Shown: positions 52,774 to 62,192, numbered from the stretch's first letter. The stretch: 64,000 nt of DNA from JBCBAP01 sp038532435 (GCA_038532435.1 JBCBAP010000013.1:11732-75731), one strand, 5' to 3'. Numbers and translations: made by a program. The notes: generated by a model from the sequence alone, not told the origin.

Positions 52774-53279
52774 CAGCCCGCCCTCTTCATCCGCTTGAGG
52801 TGCTTGGACAGGAGCATCTTCCGCTTCACCGGGCCAAGCCGGTCGACGAAGAGCTTACCCTCGAGGTGATCGATCTGATGCTGGACGGACGTGGCCCAGA
52901 GACCGACGAAATCCCGCTCCTCTATATCACCAGCCGCATTGAGAAACCGGACGGTGACCGCCCGCGGGCGAGAGACCTTGGCCGAGAGGCCGGGGATGTT
53001 CGGGGAGGCTTCCTCATGGTCGCGCATCACTTCGGAGGCGTGCAGGATCTCCGGATTGGCAAGGCGGACAGGGTCGTTCGACCGGGCGGAGCAGTCGACC
53101 ACGGCAACCCGCAGACCGACGCCGATCTGGGGCGCGGCGAGCCCGACACCGGGCATCGCGTACATCGTGTCGAGCATGTCAGCCCAGAGCATCCGAACCG
53201 CCTCATCCACATCCTCCACGGGCAGCGCAGGGGTGGAAAGCCGTGCGTCCGGATAGAGCACGAAGGGTCGGACGGCCAT
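52773..53279 (-). CDS. Degenerate peptide-deformylase-like protein
   Basis: 168 residues with the deformylase fold: GVGLAAPQIG (44-53) is motif I. Motif II reads EEASPNIPG where active enzymes have EEGCLSIP, so the metal-binding cysteine is serine (S92). Motif III reads QHQIDHLEG, with Gln135 in place of the catalytic glutamate of HExDH. Catalysis as a normal deformylase is therefore unlikely. It is nested between fmt and an intact def, each sharing one base, so it is probably maintained for another role. Confidence 0.88.
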   Translation of the reverse strand: MAVRPFVLYPDARLSTPALPVEDVDEAVRMLWADMLDTMYAMPGVGLAAPQIGVGLRVAVVDCSARSNDPVRLANPEILHASEVMRDHEEASPNIPGLSAKVSRPRAVTVRFLNAAGDIEERDFVGLWATSVQHQIDHLEGKLFVDRLGPVKRKMLLSKHLKRMKRAG

Positions 53280-53794
53280 CAGGCCCGGGCTTTCTTCAGC
53301 TTCTTCATCTTCTGGGTGATCATCGCCCGTTTCACCGCGCCGAGATAGTCGATGAAGAGCTTGCCATCGAGGTGGTCGAGTTCGTGCTGCGCGCAGGTCG
53401 CCCAGAGGTCCGTGAAGTGCGCTTCCTGAGCGCCACCATCAAGGTCCTGCCAGCGCATCTTGACCTCGGAGGGGCGGGAGACGTCCGCGTAGCTGTCCGG
53501 GATGGACAGGCAGCCCTCCTCGTAGGTGCTGACCTCCTCGGAGCTCCAGGTGATCTCCGGATTGACGAGTATCATCGGCTGCGGTTCCTCCTCGTCGGTC
53601 TTCGAACAATCCATGACGAAGATCCGCTTGAGGACGCCCACCTGCGGTGCGGCAAGCCCGATGCCCGGCGCATCGTACATCGTCTCCAGCATATCGTCCG
53701 CAAGCGCCCGAAGCTGAGGCGTGAACGCGGTGACGGGTTCCGCCTTCTTTTTCAGACGCGGATCGGGATGGATCAGGATGGGACGCAGGCTCAT
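53279..53794 (-). CDS. def: Peptide deformylase
   Basis: 171 residues with all three motifs intact: GIGLAAPQVG, EEGCLSIP and QHELDHLDG. It removes the N-formyl group from new proteins. ATG 53794 is the usual MSLRPIL start; an open frame of 12 codons lies upstream. It ends with a lysine-rich tail (KMKKLKKA). First gene of def-def-like-fmt. Confidence 0.96.
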   Translation of the reverse strand: MSLRPILIHPDPRLKKKAEPVTAFTPQLRALADDMLETMYDAPGIGLAAPQVGVLKRIFVMDCSKTDEEEPQPMILVNPEITWSSEEVSTYEEGCLSIPDSYADVSRPSEVKMRWQDLDGGAQEAHFTDLWATCAQHELDHLDGKLFIDYLGAVKRAMITQKMKKLKKARA

Positions 53795-53841
53795 GCACCG
53801 TGATGTATGACAAGCAGCGGGGACAGGCAAGCGCGCCCGGA

Positions 53842-54372
53842 TCAGTCGGGCGGCGGCTCGAGTGAAGGCCAGTCCTGCGTGATTTGAGGCTGTACGGGCC
53901 GGTCGAGATAGGTGGAAAGCACTACGAAACTTTTCGTGCCCCGAACGCCCGGAAGGATGTAGAGCTGCGACAGGAAACGCTCGAGCGCCTCCGCATCCGC
54001 AGTGCGCACCTTGATGATGACACAGGTGTCCCCGGCCACGGAGTGGATCTCCTCCACCTCCGGATACGCCGCGAGCCGCATCATCCGCTGGCTCTTCCCC
54101 CAGCCTTCCGCGTCCACGTGAACGAAGGCGAGGAACCGCTTGCCGACGGAGGGGCCGTCGACCCGGGCGGCAATCCGCTCGATCACTCCAGCCCCCCGCA
54201 TGCGCCGCACCCGGTCGTGGACCGCGGGGGCGGAGAGGCCAACAACCTGCCCCACATCGGCATAGCTGCGCCGCGCATCCTCCACGAGCGCGCCTAAGAT
54301 CCTTCGGTCTATGTCATCGAGAACGCGGGTCGGCTTGCCATTTGACCGAACATTTTCTGTTTCTTGCGCCAT
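53842..54372 (-). CDS. Lrp/AsnC family transcriptional regulator
   Basis: 176 residues. HTH LDDIDRRILGALVEDARRSY, then VGLSAPAVHDRVRRM, followed by a RAM ligand domain (EEIHSVAGDTCVIIKVRT). It is divergent from the RidA-like and C-S lyase genes and is likely to control them in response to an amino acid. Confidence 0.9.
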   Translation of the reverse strand: MAQETENVRSNGKPTRVLDDIDRRILGALVEDARRSYADVGQVVGLSAPAVHDRVRRMRGAGVIERIAARVDGPSVGKRFLAFVHVDAEGWGKSQRMMRLAAYPEVEEIHSVAGDTCVIIKVRTADAEALERFLSQLYILPGVRGTKSFVVLSTYLDRPVQPQITQDWPSLEPPPD

Positions 54373-54440
54373 ATCTCAACTCCGATCTCGGCTGATCTGC
54401 TGATTCACCGTAACTCATTCGGAGCAACAGGAGGAACGCC

Positions 54441-54827
54441 ATGAAACAGCGGATCATCAACCCTTCGGACGGCATCTTCGCCACCACCCCCGACTACGTT
54501 CACGCGCTCGAAGTGAGCAGTGCCACACGGCAGCTCTTCGTCAGCGGCACGGTGGGGGTGGCGGCGGATGGTAGTGTGCCCGGAACGCTTGAGGCGCAGC
54601 TTGATCTCATCTGGGCCAACATCGCCCGGATCCTGCGGGAGGCGGACATGACCGTCGCCAATATCGTGCGGGTCACAAGCTACCTCACCGACCGCGCGCA
54701 GATCGAGGCGAACCAGGACGCCCGGGTTCGGGCGCTCGCCGGGCGGGTTGTTCCGACGACTGCCATCGTCGTGCAGACGCTGTTCGATGAATGGCTCGTG
54801 GAGGTCGAGGTCGTCGCAATGGCCTGA
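54441..54827 (+). CDS. RidA (YjgF/UK114) family protein
   Basis: 128 residues with the RidA fold (QLFVSGTVGVAADGSVPG, then VRVTSYLTDRAQIEANQDAR). The position of the catalytic arginine in RidA (PARS-type motif) reads VPTTAIVV here, so enamine/imine deaminase activity is uncertain and it may be a Rid subfamily member. Strong AGGAGG site before ATG. Operon with patB. Confidence 0.85.
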   Translation: MKQRIINPSDGIFATTPDYVHALEVSSATRQLFVSGTVGVAADGSVPGTLEAQLDLIWANIARILREADMTVANIVRVTSYLTDRAQIEANQDARVRALAGRVVPTTAIVVQTLFDEWLVEVEVVAMA

Positions 54828-54898
54828 GGGGTACAATTTCACGCTTGCCGCGGTCCCGCGAGCCGTTAGCTTTCAGGCAACGGAACAAGGGATGTGAC

Positions 54899-56074
54899 AT
54901 GAGCTTTGACTTCGATGAGGTGATCGACCGGCGGAACACCCACTCCGTCAAGTGGGACGCGTGCGAAGCGCTCTATGGCGTCTCCCCCGATGACGGGATT
55001 TCCATGTGGGTGGCCGACATGGACTTCCGCCCGCCGGAGGCCGTCAGCCGGACCCTCGCCGAGGCAATCGATCACGGTGTGCACGGGTACTACGGCAATG
55101 ACGGCCCCTACAAAGCGGCAATCACCGCCTGGATGAAGCGTCGGCACGGGTGGGATGTGGATCCGGCGTGGGTGGCCACCACCCACGGACTGGTCGCGGC
55201 AGTCGGTCTCTGCCTGCAGGCCTTCAGCGCGCCCGGCGACGGCATCATCCTGTTCACACCGGTCTATCATGCATTCGCAAAGATGATTAATGCCAACGAC
55301 CGCACGATCGTCGAGAGCCTGCTCGTCAATGATGATGGGCGCTATCGCATGGATCTGGAGGGGCTCGCCAGCCAGCTTACCGGATCCGAACGGATGGTGA
55401 TCCTCTGCTCCCCGCACAATCCGGGAGGGCGCGTCTGGACAGAGGATGAACTGCGGGAGCTGGGGGCATTCTGCGTGAAGAACGACCTCGTGCTCGTGAG
55501 CGATGAAGTTCACCACGACCTCACTTTCCCGGGTCAGACCCACCATGTGGCCGCGAAACTGATGCCGGAGCTTGCGGATCGGCTCGTCACGCTTACCGCC
55601 GCGTCGAAGACGTTCAACCTCGCGGGCGGTATGACCGGTAACGCGATCATCGCCGACCCGGACATGCGGGCCAGGTTTGCGAAGGTTCACTTGGCAGCCG
55701 GCGCGTCACCCAACCGGTTTGGCATGCTGATGACCGAAGCTGCCTATGCCGAGGGGGACGGCTGGCTCGACGAGCTGATCGCCTATCTGGATGGGAACCG
55801 GAGGCTGTTCGACGCTGGCGTGAACGCGATCCCGGGCCTCGCGTCCATGAACCTCGAGGCGACATATCTCGCGTGGGTGGATTTCTCGGGAACGGGCATG
55901 GACCGGGCCGAGTTCACGCGCCGGGTCCAGTCCGACGCGCAGATCGCCGCCAATCACGGGCCCACTTTCGGGTCGGGCGGAGAGAGCTTCCTGAGGTTCA
56001 ACCTCGCTACCCGCCGGGCGTTGGTGGAACGGGCTGTGGAGCGGCTGCAGGCGGCGTTTGCCGATCTGCAGTAG
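54899..56074 (+). CDS. patB: PatB/MalY-type cystathionine beta-lyase (C-S lyase)
   Basis: 391 residues, PLP enzyme that splits cystathionine or other cysteine S-conjugates. FDEVIDRRNTHSVKWD opens the family; WVADMDF, CSPHNPGGRVW and SDEVHHDL follow; the PLP lysine is K237 in TAASKTFNLAG. ATG 54899 has AAGGGATGTGAC upstream. The adjacent RidA and Lrp genes fit control of PLP-linked amino-acid chemistry. Confidence 0.92.
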   Translation: MSFDFDEVIDRRNTHSVKWDACEALYGVSPDDGISMWVADMDFRPPEAVSRTLAEAIDHGVHGYYGNDGPYKAAITAWMKRRHGWDVDPAWVATTHGLVAAVGLCLQAFSAPGDGIILFTPVYHAFAKMINANDRTIVESLLVNDDGRYRMDLEGLASQLTGSERMVILCSPHNPGGRVWTEDELRELGAFCVKNDLVLVSDEVHHDLTFPGQTHHVAAKLMPELADRLVTLTAASKTFNLAGGMTGNAIIADPDMRARFAKVHLAAGASPNRFGMLMTEAAYAEGDGWLDELIAYLDGNRRLFDAGVNAIPGLASMNLEATYLAWVDFSGTGMDRAEFTRRVQSDAQIAANHGPTFGSGGESFLRFNLATRRALVERAVERLQAAFADLQ

Positions 56075-56089
56075 ACGCGCGAGACAACG

Positions 56090-57106
56090 TCAGAGCACGT
56101 GGTCGCCGAAGTTGCGTCGCGTGTCGTGCCATACCGCGTGCAGATGCTGGGGCTGATTGGTGAGCGTCGCGAACTCTATCAGCATGTCCGCACCGGTCAA
56201 ACGATAGTAGATCGCGCGGTCGAGGTCCGCCCCGGCCCAGGCAAACCGAATGCTCGCCATGTCTTGCTCTGCCAACCTTGCCGCCTGCGCGTCAGCGAGC
56301 GGGGGTGGCAGGGTCTCGGTCGTGTAGACCTCGATGAGCCGGACCGCCATGTCGTACTGCGCGCTTCCCAGATCGCCCAGCGGGACGCCCGCACCTTCTC
56401 CGGCCAGTTCACCGGCGCTGACCCGGGTTGACCTGATGTTGCCCAGCGGACGGGAGGACATGAGCGCCGCGCGCTGCTGCGCCCCGGCAAGGTCCGCATA
56501 GAGCCGGCGGCCCAGCGCCTCCTCCTCCTTCAGCACCACCAGCCCCTCGTAGGGGCCGGAGGGGACGGTGTTGGGTTCCGACGAGAAGGAGCTCGGCGTC
56601 GTCGACACAATCTCATCATTCACGAGCGTAAAGGTCAGGGACAGGTGATGCCCCTCCTACCGCCAGGACCAGGCGCCGTCGGCCACGGGCGTTCCGTAGA
56701 TCTGCACGGAGAACCGCTCCCGGTTGCGATCCGGGGAGCCCTTGCCCCACTCATCCCGCAGGATGTCCTGCTGCAGCATGATGTTCATCGCCTTCTCCAG
56801 GCCCAATGTGCTGGTCCCGGTTGCGAGCAGATCCAACGCGAGATCCTTTTGCGCAGGCGTCATCTCCTCAAGCGGCACACCATTTGCCTTGCGCGATCCG
56901 GTCATGAAGTTCCACGCCCGGCGCTGCCGCCCGTCAAAGGGAAACTGGACCGCGCCCCGCTGCGCACCATCGAGACTGGTCAGAAGGTCCACCGCCCGTG
57001 TGCGCATTTCGCTGCCGAGGGATTGCGCGCGCGCACCTTGCGGCAGAGCTGCACCGAGGCCCACGGCGGCGGAGGCGGTCAGAAGCGTGCGTCGGTTGAG
57101 GTCCAT
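56090..57106 (-). pseudogene. DUF3500 protein gene interrupted by an in-frame amber codon
   Basis: Both halves of a DUF3500 protein lie in one reading frame. The first 149 codons carry a Tat signal (NRRTLLTASAAVGLGAALP) and end IYGTPVADGAWSWR; then TAG (56657-56659); then EGHHLSLTFT and, further on, RFAWAGADL, YYRLTGADMLIEF and LHAVWHDTRRNFGDHVL. WRxEGHHLS is the family's expected join, so TAG likely replaced a tryptophan (TGG) codon. An AGGAGGGG sequence spans the stop, and a GTG 12 codons later could restart. Either a fresh pseudogene, a sequencing error, or readthrough. Confidence 0.85.
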
Positions 57107-57190
57107 GTCTCGAATCTCCCGCAGGATCACACTCCAATGGTGCGCCTCGGGGGCCGGTGGCCCAAATCACACTCCCGCGATCCTCGCAGG

Positions 57191-57907
57191 TCAGCGTGCG
57201 GCCAAGGCTTCCTCATGCAGGGCGTCGGAGGCATCTTCCACAACGGTCTCGATCTGCGCCATGAAGTTTCTCACTTCAAGCCCCGGGGGGATCGGGTCAA
57301 GGAACTCCATCACCACGGTACCCGGGCGGCGGATCAGGCTGTGTCTGCCCCAAAAGTCGCCCGCGTTGGTCGCAGCGGGCACGCAGGGCAAATTGAACCG
57401 TTCGTACAGCACGCCCGCACCGACCTTGTAGGGCAGCTTCGCGCCGGGGGCGACGCGGGTGCCCTGCGGATAGATCACGATCTGCCCCGGATCTTCCGCC
57501 TGCTCCTCCACATCTTCGACGAGCGCCTGCATGGTCGCAGCCCTCTTCCCCCGGTCGACAGGCGTGCATCCGATCTGACCGGCGTAGAACCCCACGATGG
57601 GGGTCCACCGGATCTCCTTTTTCATCACAAACTTCGGACGCGGCAGGGTCCCCATGAGGATGATGATGTCGAGGAAGGACTGGTGCTTGGAGGCGACGAT
57701 GCATTCGCCCTGCGGCACCTGCCCCCGTACCTCGAGCTTCATGCCGACGATCCAGCGCATCATCCAGAAAACGATCCAGCAATAGCGGGACATCGCCCAG
57801 TAGGCTCCATCCCGGGACACGAATGCCAGCGGTGCGCAAACAATGCCCATCACGAGCATCACGCTGTAGAGGCACAGGTCGAAGAACAGCGAACGGATGA
57901 GAAGCAT
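57191..57907 (-). CDS. plsC: 1-acyl-sn-glycerol-3-phosphate acyltransferase
   Basis: 238 residues, membrane-associated. It makes phosphatidic acid. The catalytic HxxxxD is HQSFLD (H75, D80), followed by KKEIRWTPIVGFYAGQIGC, and YPQGTR replaces the usual EGTR block. One or two N-terminal spans. It is 24 bp downstream of ftsX. Confidence 0.92.
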   Translation of the reverse strand: MLLIRSLFFDLCLYSVMLVMGIVCAPLAFVSRDGAYWAMSRYCWIVFWMMRWIVGMKLEVRGQVPQGECIVASKHQSFLDIIILMGTLPRPKFVMKKEIRWTPIVGFYAGQIGCTPVDRGKRAATMQALVEDVEEQAEDPGQIVIYPQGTRVAPGAKLPYKVGAGVLYERFNLPCVPAATNAGDFWGRHSLIRRPGTVVMEFLDPIPPGLEVRNFMAQIETVVEDASDALHEEALAAR

Positions 57908-57931
57908 GGGGTCGAAGTCACTCGCGGCAGG

Positions 57932-58828
57932 TCAAAGGTCCTGCATCACGCGTAGCATGCGGAAGGCAGCACCGCGAGTGGAGAAGAATGCAGCGGCACC
58001 TGCGAGCACAGGAATGACAATCATCAGCGCCCAGTCGCCGCCCGAGGGGCCAAGGCCGGTGAAGATCGCCCCGTCCGGCACGATGGCGATCGCGGCACTC
58101 GTCAGTCCGGTGCCGATCAGGGCGCCGAGGACCGTGCGCAGCGTCAGCCTGCGCACGAAGGTGCGGACGATGAAGCCATCGGTTGCCCCGATCAGCCTCA
58201 GCGTCCCGATCACATCCGCATTGGAGGAAAGGGCCACCTGCGCTGCGAGGGTGACCATCGCGGTCGTTGCAAGGCCGATGAGCAGCAGCGCGCCCCCCGC
58301 GAGCCATTGCAACCTGGTCACCGCCGCGACCATCGGATCGCGCCAGCGCCCGTGATCCGCGTAGCGCGCACCCGGCGCGACGGGTTCAAGCGCGAGGGCA
58401 ACCTCGACCGGATCGGCCCGCGCATCGCCCTGCTCGATCAGGATGAGACGGGGCAGCGGCAGGTCTCCTGTCCCCGCAAGCGCCCCAAGCCAGGGGGCCA
58501 GCAGCGCCTCCTGTTCTGTCCGGTCGACGAGGCGTGCCGCTGTGATGCCCGGAACCTGCAGGAGTGCCGTCAGAGCGGCTTCCGCCTGCGCGTCCATCTC
58601 ATCCAGAGGGGCGTCGATCACCACCGTGGCGGATTGCGCGAGATCTCCGGCCCAGTTGTCGACCACCCGGGCCATCGTGAGCCATGCCGCACACGTCGCG
58701 GTGGCAAGGGCCGCCATGGCTGCCGCCGTGAAAACGAGCAGCCAGACCATGATGGGTGCTGCGGGCACGATCCGCTCCACCGCGTCATCGCCGACGAAGA
58801 ATGCCCGCAATCGCTCAAGCGGCGTCAT
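57932..58828 (-). CDS. ftsX: Cell division ABC transporter permease FtsX
   Basis: 298 residues, four membrane spans (about 28-50, 170-195, 220-245, 263-285) and a periplasmic loop. NADVIGTLRLIGATDGFIVR is the FtsX cytoplasmic signature. With FtsE it activates cell-wall hydrolases at the septum. Overlaps ftsE by 4 bases. Confidence 0.92.
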   Translation of the reverse strand: MTPLERLRAFFVGDDAVERIVPAAPIMVWLLVFTAAAMAALATATCAAWLTMARVVDNWAGDLAQSATVVIDAPLDEMDAQAEAALTALLQVPGITAARLVDRTEQEALLAPWLGALAGTGDLPLPRLILIEQGDARADPVEVALALEPVAPGARYADHGRWRDPMVAAVTRLQWLAGGALLLIGLATTAMVTLAAQVALSSNADVIGTLRLIGATDGFIVRTFVRRLTLRTVLGALIGTGLTSAAIAIVPDGAIFTGLGPSGGDWALMIVIPVLAGAAAFFSTRGAAFRMLRVMQDL

Positions 58829-59526
58829 GTGTCCGCACCGGCGGTGTGCAGCGTTCCCCCGCGCAGGCGGAGCACGCGGGTGGGCACCTGCCGCTTTGCC
58901 TGCCGGATCAGCTCCATGTCGTGGGTGGCGACAAGGACGGCCTTACCCAGCCGGTTGAGCTCGATGAGCAGCGTCAGCACGCGCTCCGCCATCTCCGCGT
59001 CGAGGTTACCCGTGGGCTCGTCCGCCAGAATGATGTCAGGGGCGGAGATCACGGCCCGCGCAAGTGCCGCGCGCTGACGTTCCCCGCCCGAAAGCTCCGG
59101 CGGCAGGGCATCCGCGCGGTGCGACAGGCCCACCCAGTTGAGCAGATCCTCAAGGTCTCCCGCCGCCTCCGCAGCGCGGCGTCCGGTAACCGTAAGCGGC
59201 AGCGCCACGTTCTCCGCCACGGACAGATGATCCAGAAAGGCGCAATTCTGATGCATGATCCCGATGCGCCGGCGGGCCTGCGCGATTTCGTCCCTGTCCA
59301 TCACCCGCGCATCACGACCCCAGAGGGACAGGCCACCGGATGTGGGAAAGAGTGCGAGGTAGCACAGCCGCAAAAACGTCGTCTTGCCGGAGCCTGACGG
59401 GCCGGTCAGGCACTGGAATGACCCCGGTGCAAGGGTCAGTGACGCATCGGTCAACACGTCCGTGTCTCCGTAGCGAAAGCCTGCTTGGGTGAGCTCGATC
59501 ACGCCAGCCTCTGAATTCTCGGCCAT
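58825..59526 (-). CDS. ftsE: Cell division ATP-binding protein FtsE
   Basis: 233 residues. Walker A TGPSGSGKTT (41-50), signature LSGGERQRAALARAV, Walker B IILADEPTGNLD, and switch VLVATHDMEL. The start is uncertain: ATG 59526 (MAENSEAG) is used; ATG 59556 would add ten residues. Divergent from the zinc-ribbon gene. Confidence 0.92.
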   Translation of the reverse strand: MAENSEAGVIELTQAGFRYGDTDVLTDASLTLAPGSFQCLTGPSGSGKTTFLRLCYLALFPTSGGLSLWGRDARVMDRDEIAQARRRIGIMHQNCAFLDHLSVAENVALPLTVTGRRAAEAAGDLEDLLNWVGLSHRADALPPELSGGERQRAALARAVISAPDIILADEPTGNLDAEMAERVLTLLIELNRLGKAVLVATHDMELIRQAKRQVPTRVLRLRGGTLHTAGADT

Positions 59527-59685
59527 TTTCTGGCCGCGTTTTGCTGACACGCACATTGTCAAACCCGCTTGAGAAGCTCAACGGCTATCGACTAGGCAGG
59601 GAAAGTTTTGCACGCTAGAAGTGTGTTGCGCGACGCCTTTGACGAAACACTCAAGGTTCGTGCGCCGCTTGATTGGGGGAAGACG

Positions 59686-61149
59686 ATGCGCATTAACTGT
59701 CCATCCTGCGCGACGCAGTACGAAGTTCCGGACGAGGCGATCCCGCTCGCGGGGCGGGTGGTGCAGTGTGGTGTCTGTCACACGAGCTGGCACCAGTCCC
59801 ATCCCGGCGGTGCGGCGGGCGTGGTCCCGTTCAGCCAGCCCGCTTCGGAGGCACCGGATCTCGTTCCCGACGGTGACGCGGATGCGGAGGGGCTGAGGGC
59901 GCTCCTCGCGCAGACCGTTGAAGAGGATGATGCGCCCGCGGCTGAGGACAGCCGCATCGATGCAGAGCGTGTGTTCGACTACGACGACACCAAGAAGTTC
60001 GAGTACAGCGCTGAACAAGCTTCGTCCGACGTCCATGAGGACACGGCAACGGAGGACCCCGACCCGACGCCGGTTGAGGAGACCAACTTCACCGAAAGCG
60101 ATGAGCCGTCAGAAGAGGTCGACGCAGCTCTGGAGGCCGAGCCAGCGGTCGCCGAAGACCATGACACAGCACCGCACGATGACGAGCATCCGGATGTCCC
60201 GCCGCTCGAGCCGGTGGACACTGCGCCGGAAGACGCGAGCGATGAGACGCACGCTACGGAGGAGGCATCGGCTCCAGAGGAGATCGTCGAACACACCCAG
60301 GACGTTGTTATCCCGCCTCTCGAACCGAGCGCATCCGATGATCCGACACCCGCACCTGCGGAAGAGGACACTCCGGCCATCGAGGAGCCGACCGTCGCGG
60401 AGGACGCCTCGGATGAACGGCCGATCGAGACCCTGATCCCGCCCATCGCACCGCCGCCTCTGCCGACATCCTCGGACGACGATGATGAGGATGGAGATCC
60501 AGAACCCGGCCTTTCCGAGGACGCGTTCGAACAGATGAAAGCCCGTCGGGCAGAGCGGCGCGCGCGCAAGCGTGCCTTCTTCGACGAGGTTCGCGCCCAG
60601 CGCGAGGGCAACGTCGTTCCGAGAGACCCACCGCCGGAGACCGCGGAGGAGGCTGCACCGTCTGAGGCCGCGGCTGAAGAAGGGGACGCGCTCGCAAACC
60701 TTCGCGACCTGATGAAATCTGACGATGAGCCCGCGGTGGAGGCGGAGGCCCGCCCCACGACGCGGCCCAAACGCGAACGGCCCCCGCGGCCGAGCGACAT
60801 CGCCCCGGATGTGTCCGATGCGGAAGAGCCGAAGGTGGAGACGCCGTCCCCCGCTGTTGCGGACGCGCTGCCCACATCCATGGCTGCGCTGCGCGCTGCG
60901 AGCGATGGGGGCGACTTCAGCCTCGAGGATGAGGAACCGACATCGCGCCGTGCGCTCGGTTTCGCGCTCGCCATCATGCTCTTTGCAATCGCCTTCGGGA
61001 TCTACGTGACCGCCCCTGCGCTTGCGCAGTTCGCCCCGGTCCTCGCTCCGGCGCTGGAGGCATACGTGCTCTTCGTCGATCAGTTGCGCGCAGCGATCGA
61101 GCAGGGCTTTGCCCAGGCAAGCGCGCTCTTTCAGAACCTGATCGGCTGA
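59686..61149 (+). CDS. MJ0042-type zinc-ribbon, acidic-linker membrane protein
   Basis: 487 residues. An N-terminal zinc ribbon (C5, C8, C28, C31; INCPSCATQYEVPDEAIPL) is followed by about 380 residues rich in Asp, Glu, Pro and Ala with scattered basic patches (MKARRAERRARKRAFFDEVR). A single span near 424-443 (LGFALAIMLFAIAFGIYV) and a short amphipathic tail end it. The long acidic region should be disordered. Family members flank ftsE/ftsX in Rhodobacterales; function unknown. ATG 59686 is preferred because MRINCPSC is the family start. Confidence 0.8.
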   Translation: MRINCPSCATQYEVPDEAIPLAGRVVQCGVCHTSWHQSHPGGAAGVVPFSQPASEAPDLVPDGDADAEGLRALLAQTVEEDDAPAAEDSRIDAERVFDYDDTKKFEYSAEQASSDVHEDTATEDPDPTPVEETNFTESDEPSEEVDAALEAEPAVAEDHDTAPHDDEHPDVPPLEPVDTAPEDASDETHATEEASAPEEIVEHTQDVVIPPLEPSASDDPTPAPAEEDTPAIEEPTVAEDASDERPIETLIPPIAPPPLPTSSDDDDEDGDPEPGLSEDAFEQMKARRAERRARKRAFFDEVRAQREGNVVPRDPPPETAEEAAPSEAAAEEGDALANLRDLMKSDDEPAVEAEARPTTRPKRERPPRPSDIAPDVSDAEEPKVETPSPAVADALPTSMAALRAASDGGDFSLEDEEPTSRRALGFALAIMLFAIAFGIYVTAPALAQFAPVLAPALEAYVLFVDQLRAAIEQGFAQASALFQNLIG

Positions 61150-61160
61150 TCGCTCACCTG

Positions 61161-61182
61161 ACCGGGCGCCTAGACGCCCGGT
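61161..61182. terminator. Shared stem-loop between convergent genes
   Basis: ACCGGGCG / CGCCCGGT, an 8-bp perfect stem with loop CCTAGA, lies 11 bases after the zinc-ribbon gene's stop and covers the last codons of the convergent lacI gene. No T-run, so a weak bidirectional terminator at best. Confidence 0.5.
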
Positions 61183-62192
61183 CTGCTCGTGCCCCGCACG
61201 AGCAGACGGGGCGGGACCTCGATCCGTCCCTGCGCGTTCTCTCCGGCCATGAGGGCAACGACGAGGCGCGCAGCCTCTTCCCCTATCCGTCGGGCGTGCG
61301 CATCGACGGTGGTGATCGTCGGCACCGAGATGGCAGAGATGTCGTACGCGCCAAACCCCCCGAGCGACACCGCATCGGGCACCGCGATGCCCCGGCGCTG
61401 ACACTCGGTCAGCGCACCGAAGGCCGAGAGATCCGATACACAGATCACCGCTTCCGTATCCGGGTGGCTGTCGAGCAGTTCTGCCATCGCCTGCGCACCC
61501 CGCGCCATGGTGATCGGCGGCGTTCCGGCGTCGATCAGCCTGTCCGCCGACAGTCCGTGATCCGCCATCGCGGCGACGAACCCGCGCCGCCGGTCCGCCC
61601 CCCGCGTGTCGCGGTCCGCATCGCCGCCAATGAAACCGATCCGCCGGTGGCCCAGCGCGACGAAATGGGCCACCATTTCCTGCGTCGCGGCAGCGTTGGA
61701 GAACCCGACCACATGTCCGATGGGATCCCGTGGCAGATCCCAGGTTTCGATCACGGGGATCGCCGCACTCTCCATCATCCGCCGCGCGCGGTCCGTGTGA
61801 ACCCCGCCCGTCACGATCAGAGCCTCGGGCCGCCGCCGCAGAAGCTGTTCGATGGACCGCTCCTCCAGCGCCGTGTCATATCCGGTCGCGGCTAGTAGGA
61901 TCTGCAGGTCGTGCGCCTCGAACACCTCCGACATCGCGCCCACCGTCTCCGCGAAGTTTGCATTGTTCAGGGAAGGGATGGTCGCGGCGACGAAACCGGT
62001 GCGCTGGGATTTGAGGTTCGACGCTGTCCGGTCGAAGACATATCCGAGCTGATCCGCCGCGGCGAGCACCCGCGCCCGTGTCTCCGCATTCACGGTCCCG
62101 TCCCGCTTGAATGCCCGGGAGACGGTCATCGGGGACACGCCCGCAACGCGGGCGACGTCTGCCATGGTCGGGGCCTTGCGCGGACTGCTCAT
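61170..62192 (-). CDS. LacI family transcriptional regulator (1)
   Basis: 340 residues. HTH PTMADVARVAGVSPMTVSRA (8-27), hinge, then periplasmic-binding-like effector domain (RPEALIVTGGVHTDRARRM, SLGGFGAYDISAISVPTITT). It lies 55 bp downstream of a second lacI gene, in the same direction. Likely a sugar or sugar-acid sensor. Its ATG lacks an obvious ribosome-binding site but follows a tandem GATAAC repeat. Confidence 0.92.
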   Translation of the reverse strand: MSSPRKAPTMADVARVAGVSPMTVSRAFKRDGTVNAETRARVLAAADQLGYVFDRTASNLKSQRTGFVAATIPSLNNANFAETVGAMSEVFEAHDLQILLAATGYDTALEERSIEQLLRRRPEALIVTGGVHTDRARRMMESAAIPVIETWDLPRDPIGHVVGFSNAAATQEMVAHFVALGHRRIGFIGGDADRDTRGADRRRGFVAAMADHGLSADRLIDAGTPPITMARGAQAMAELLDSHPDTEAVICVSDLSAFGALTECQRRGIAVPDAVSLGGFGAYDISAISVPTITTVDAHARRIGEEAARLVVALMAGENAQGRIEVPPRLLVRGTSRPGV

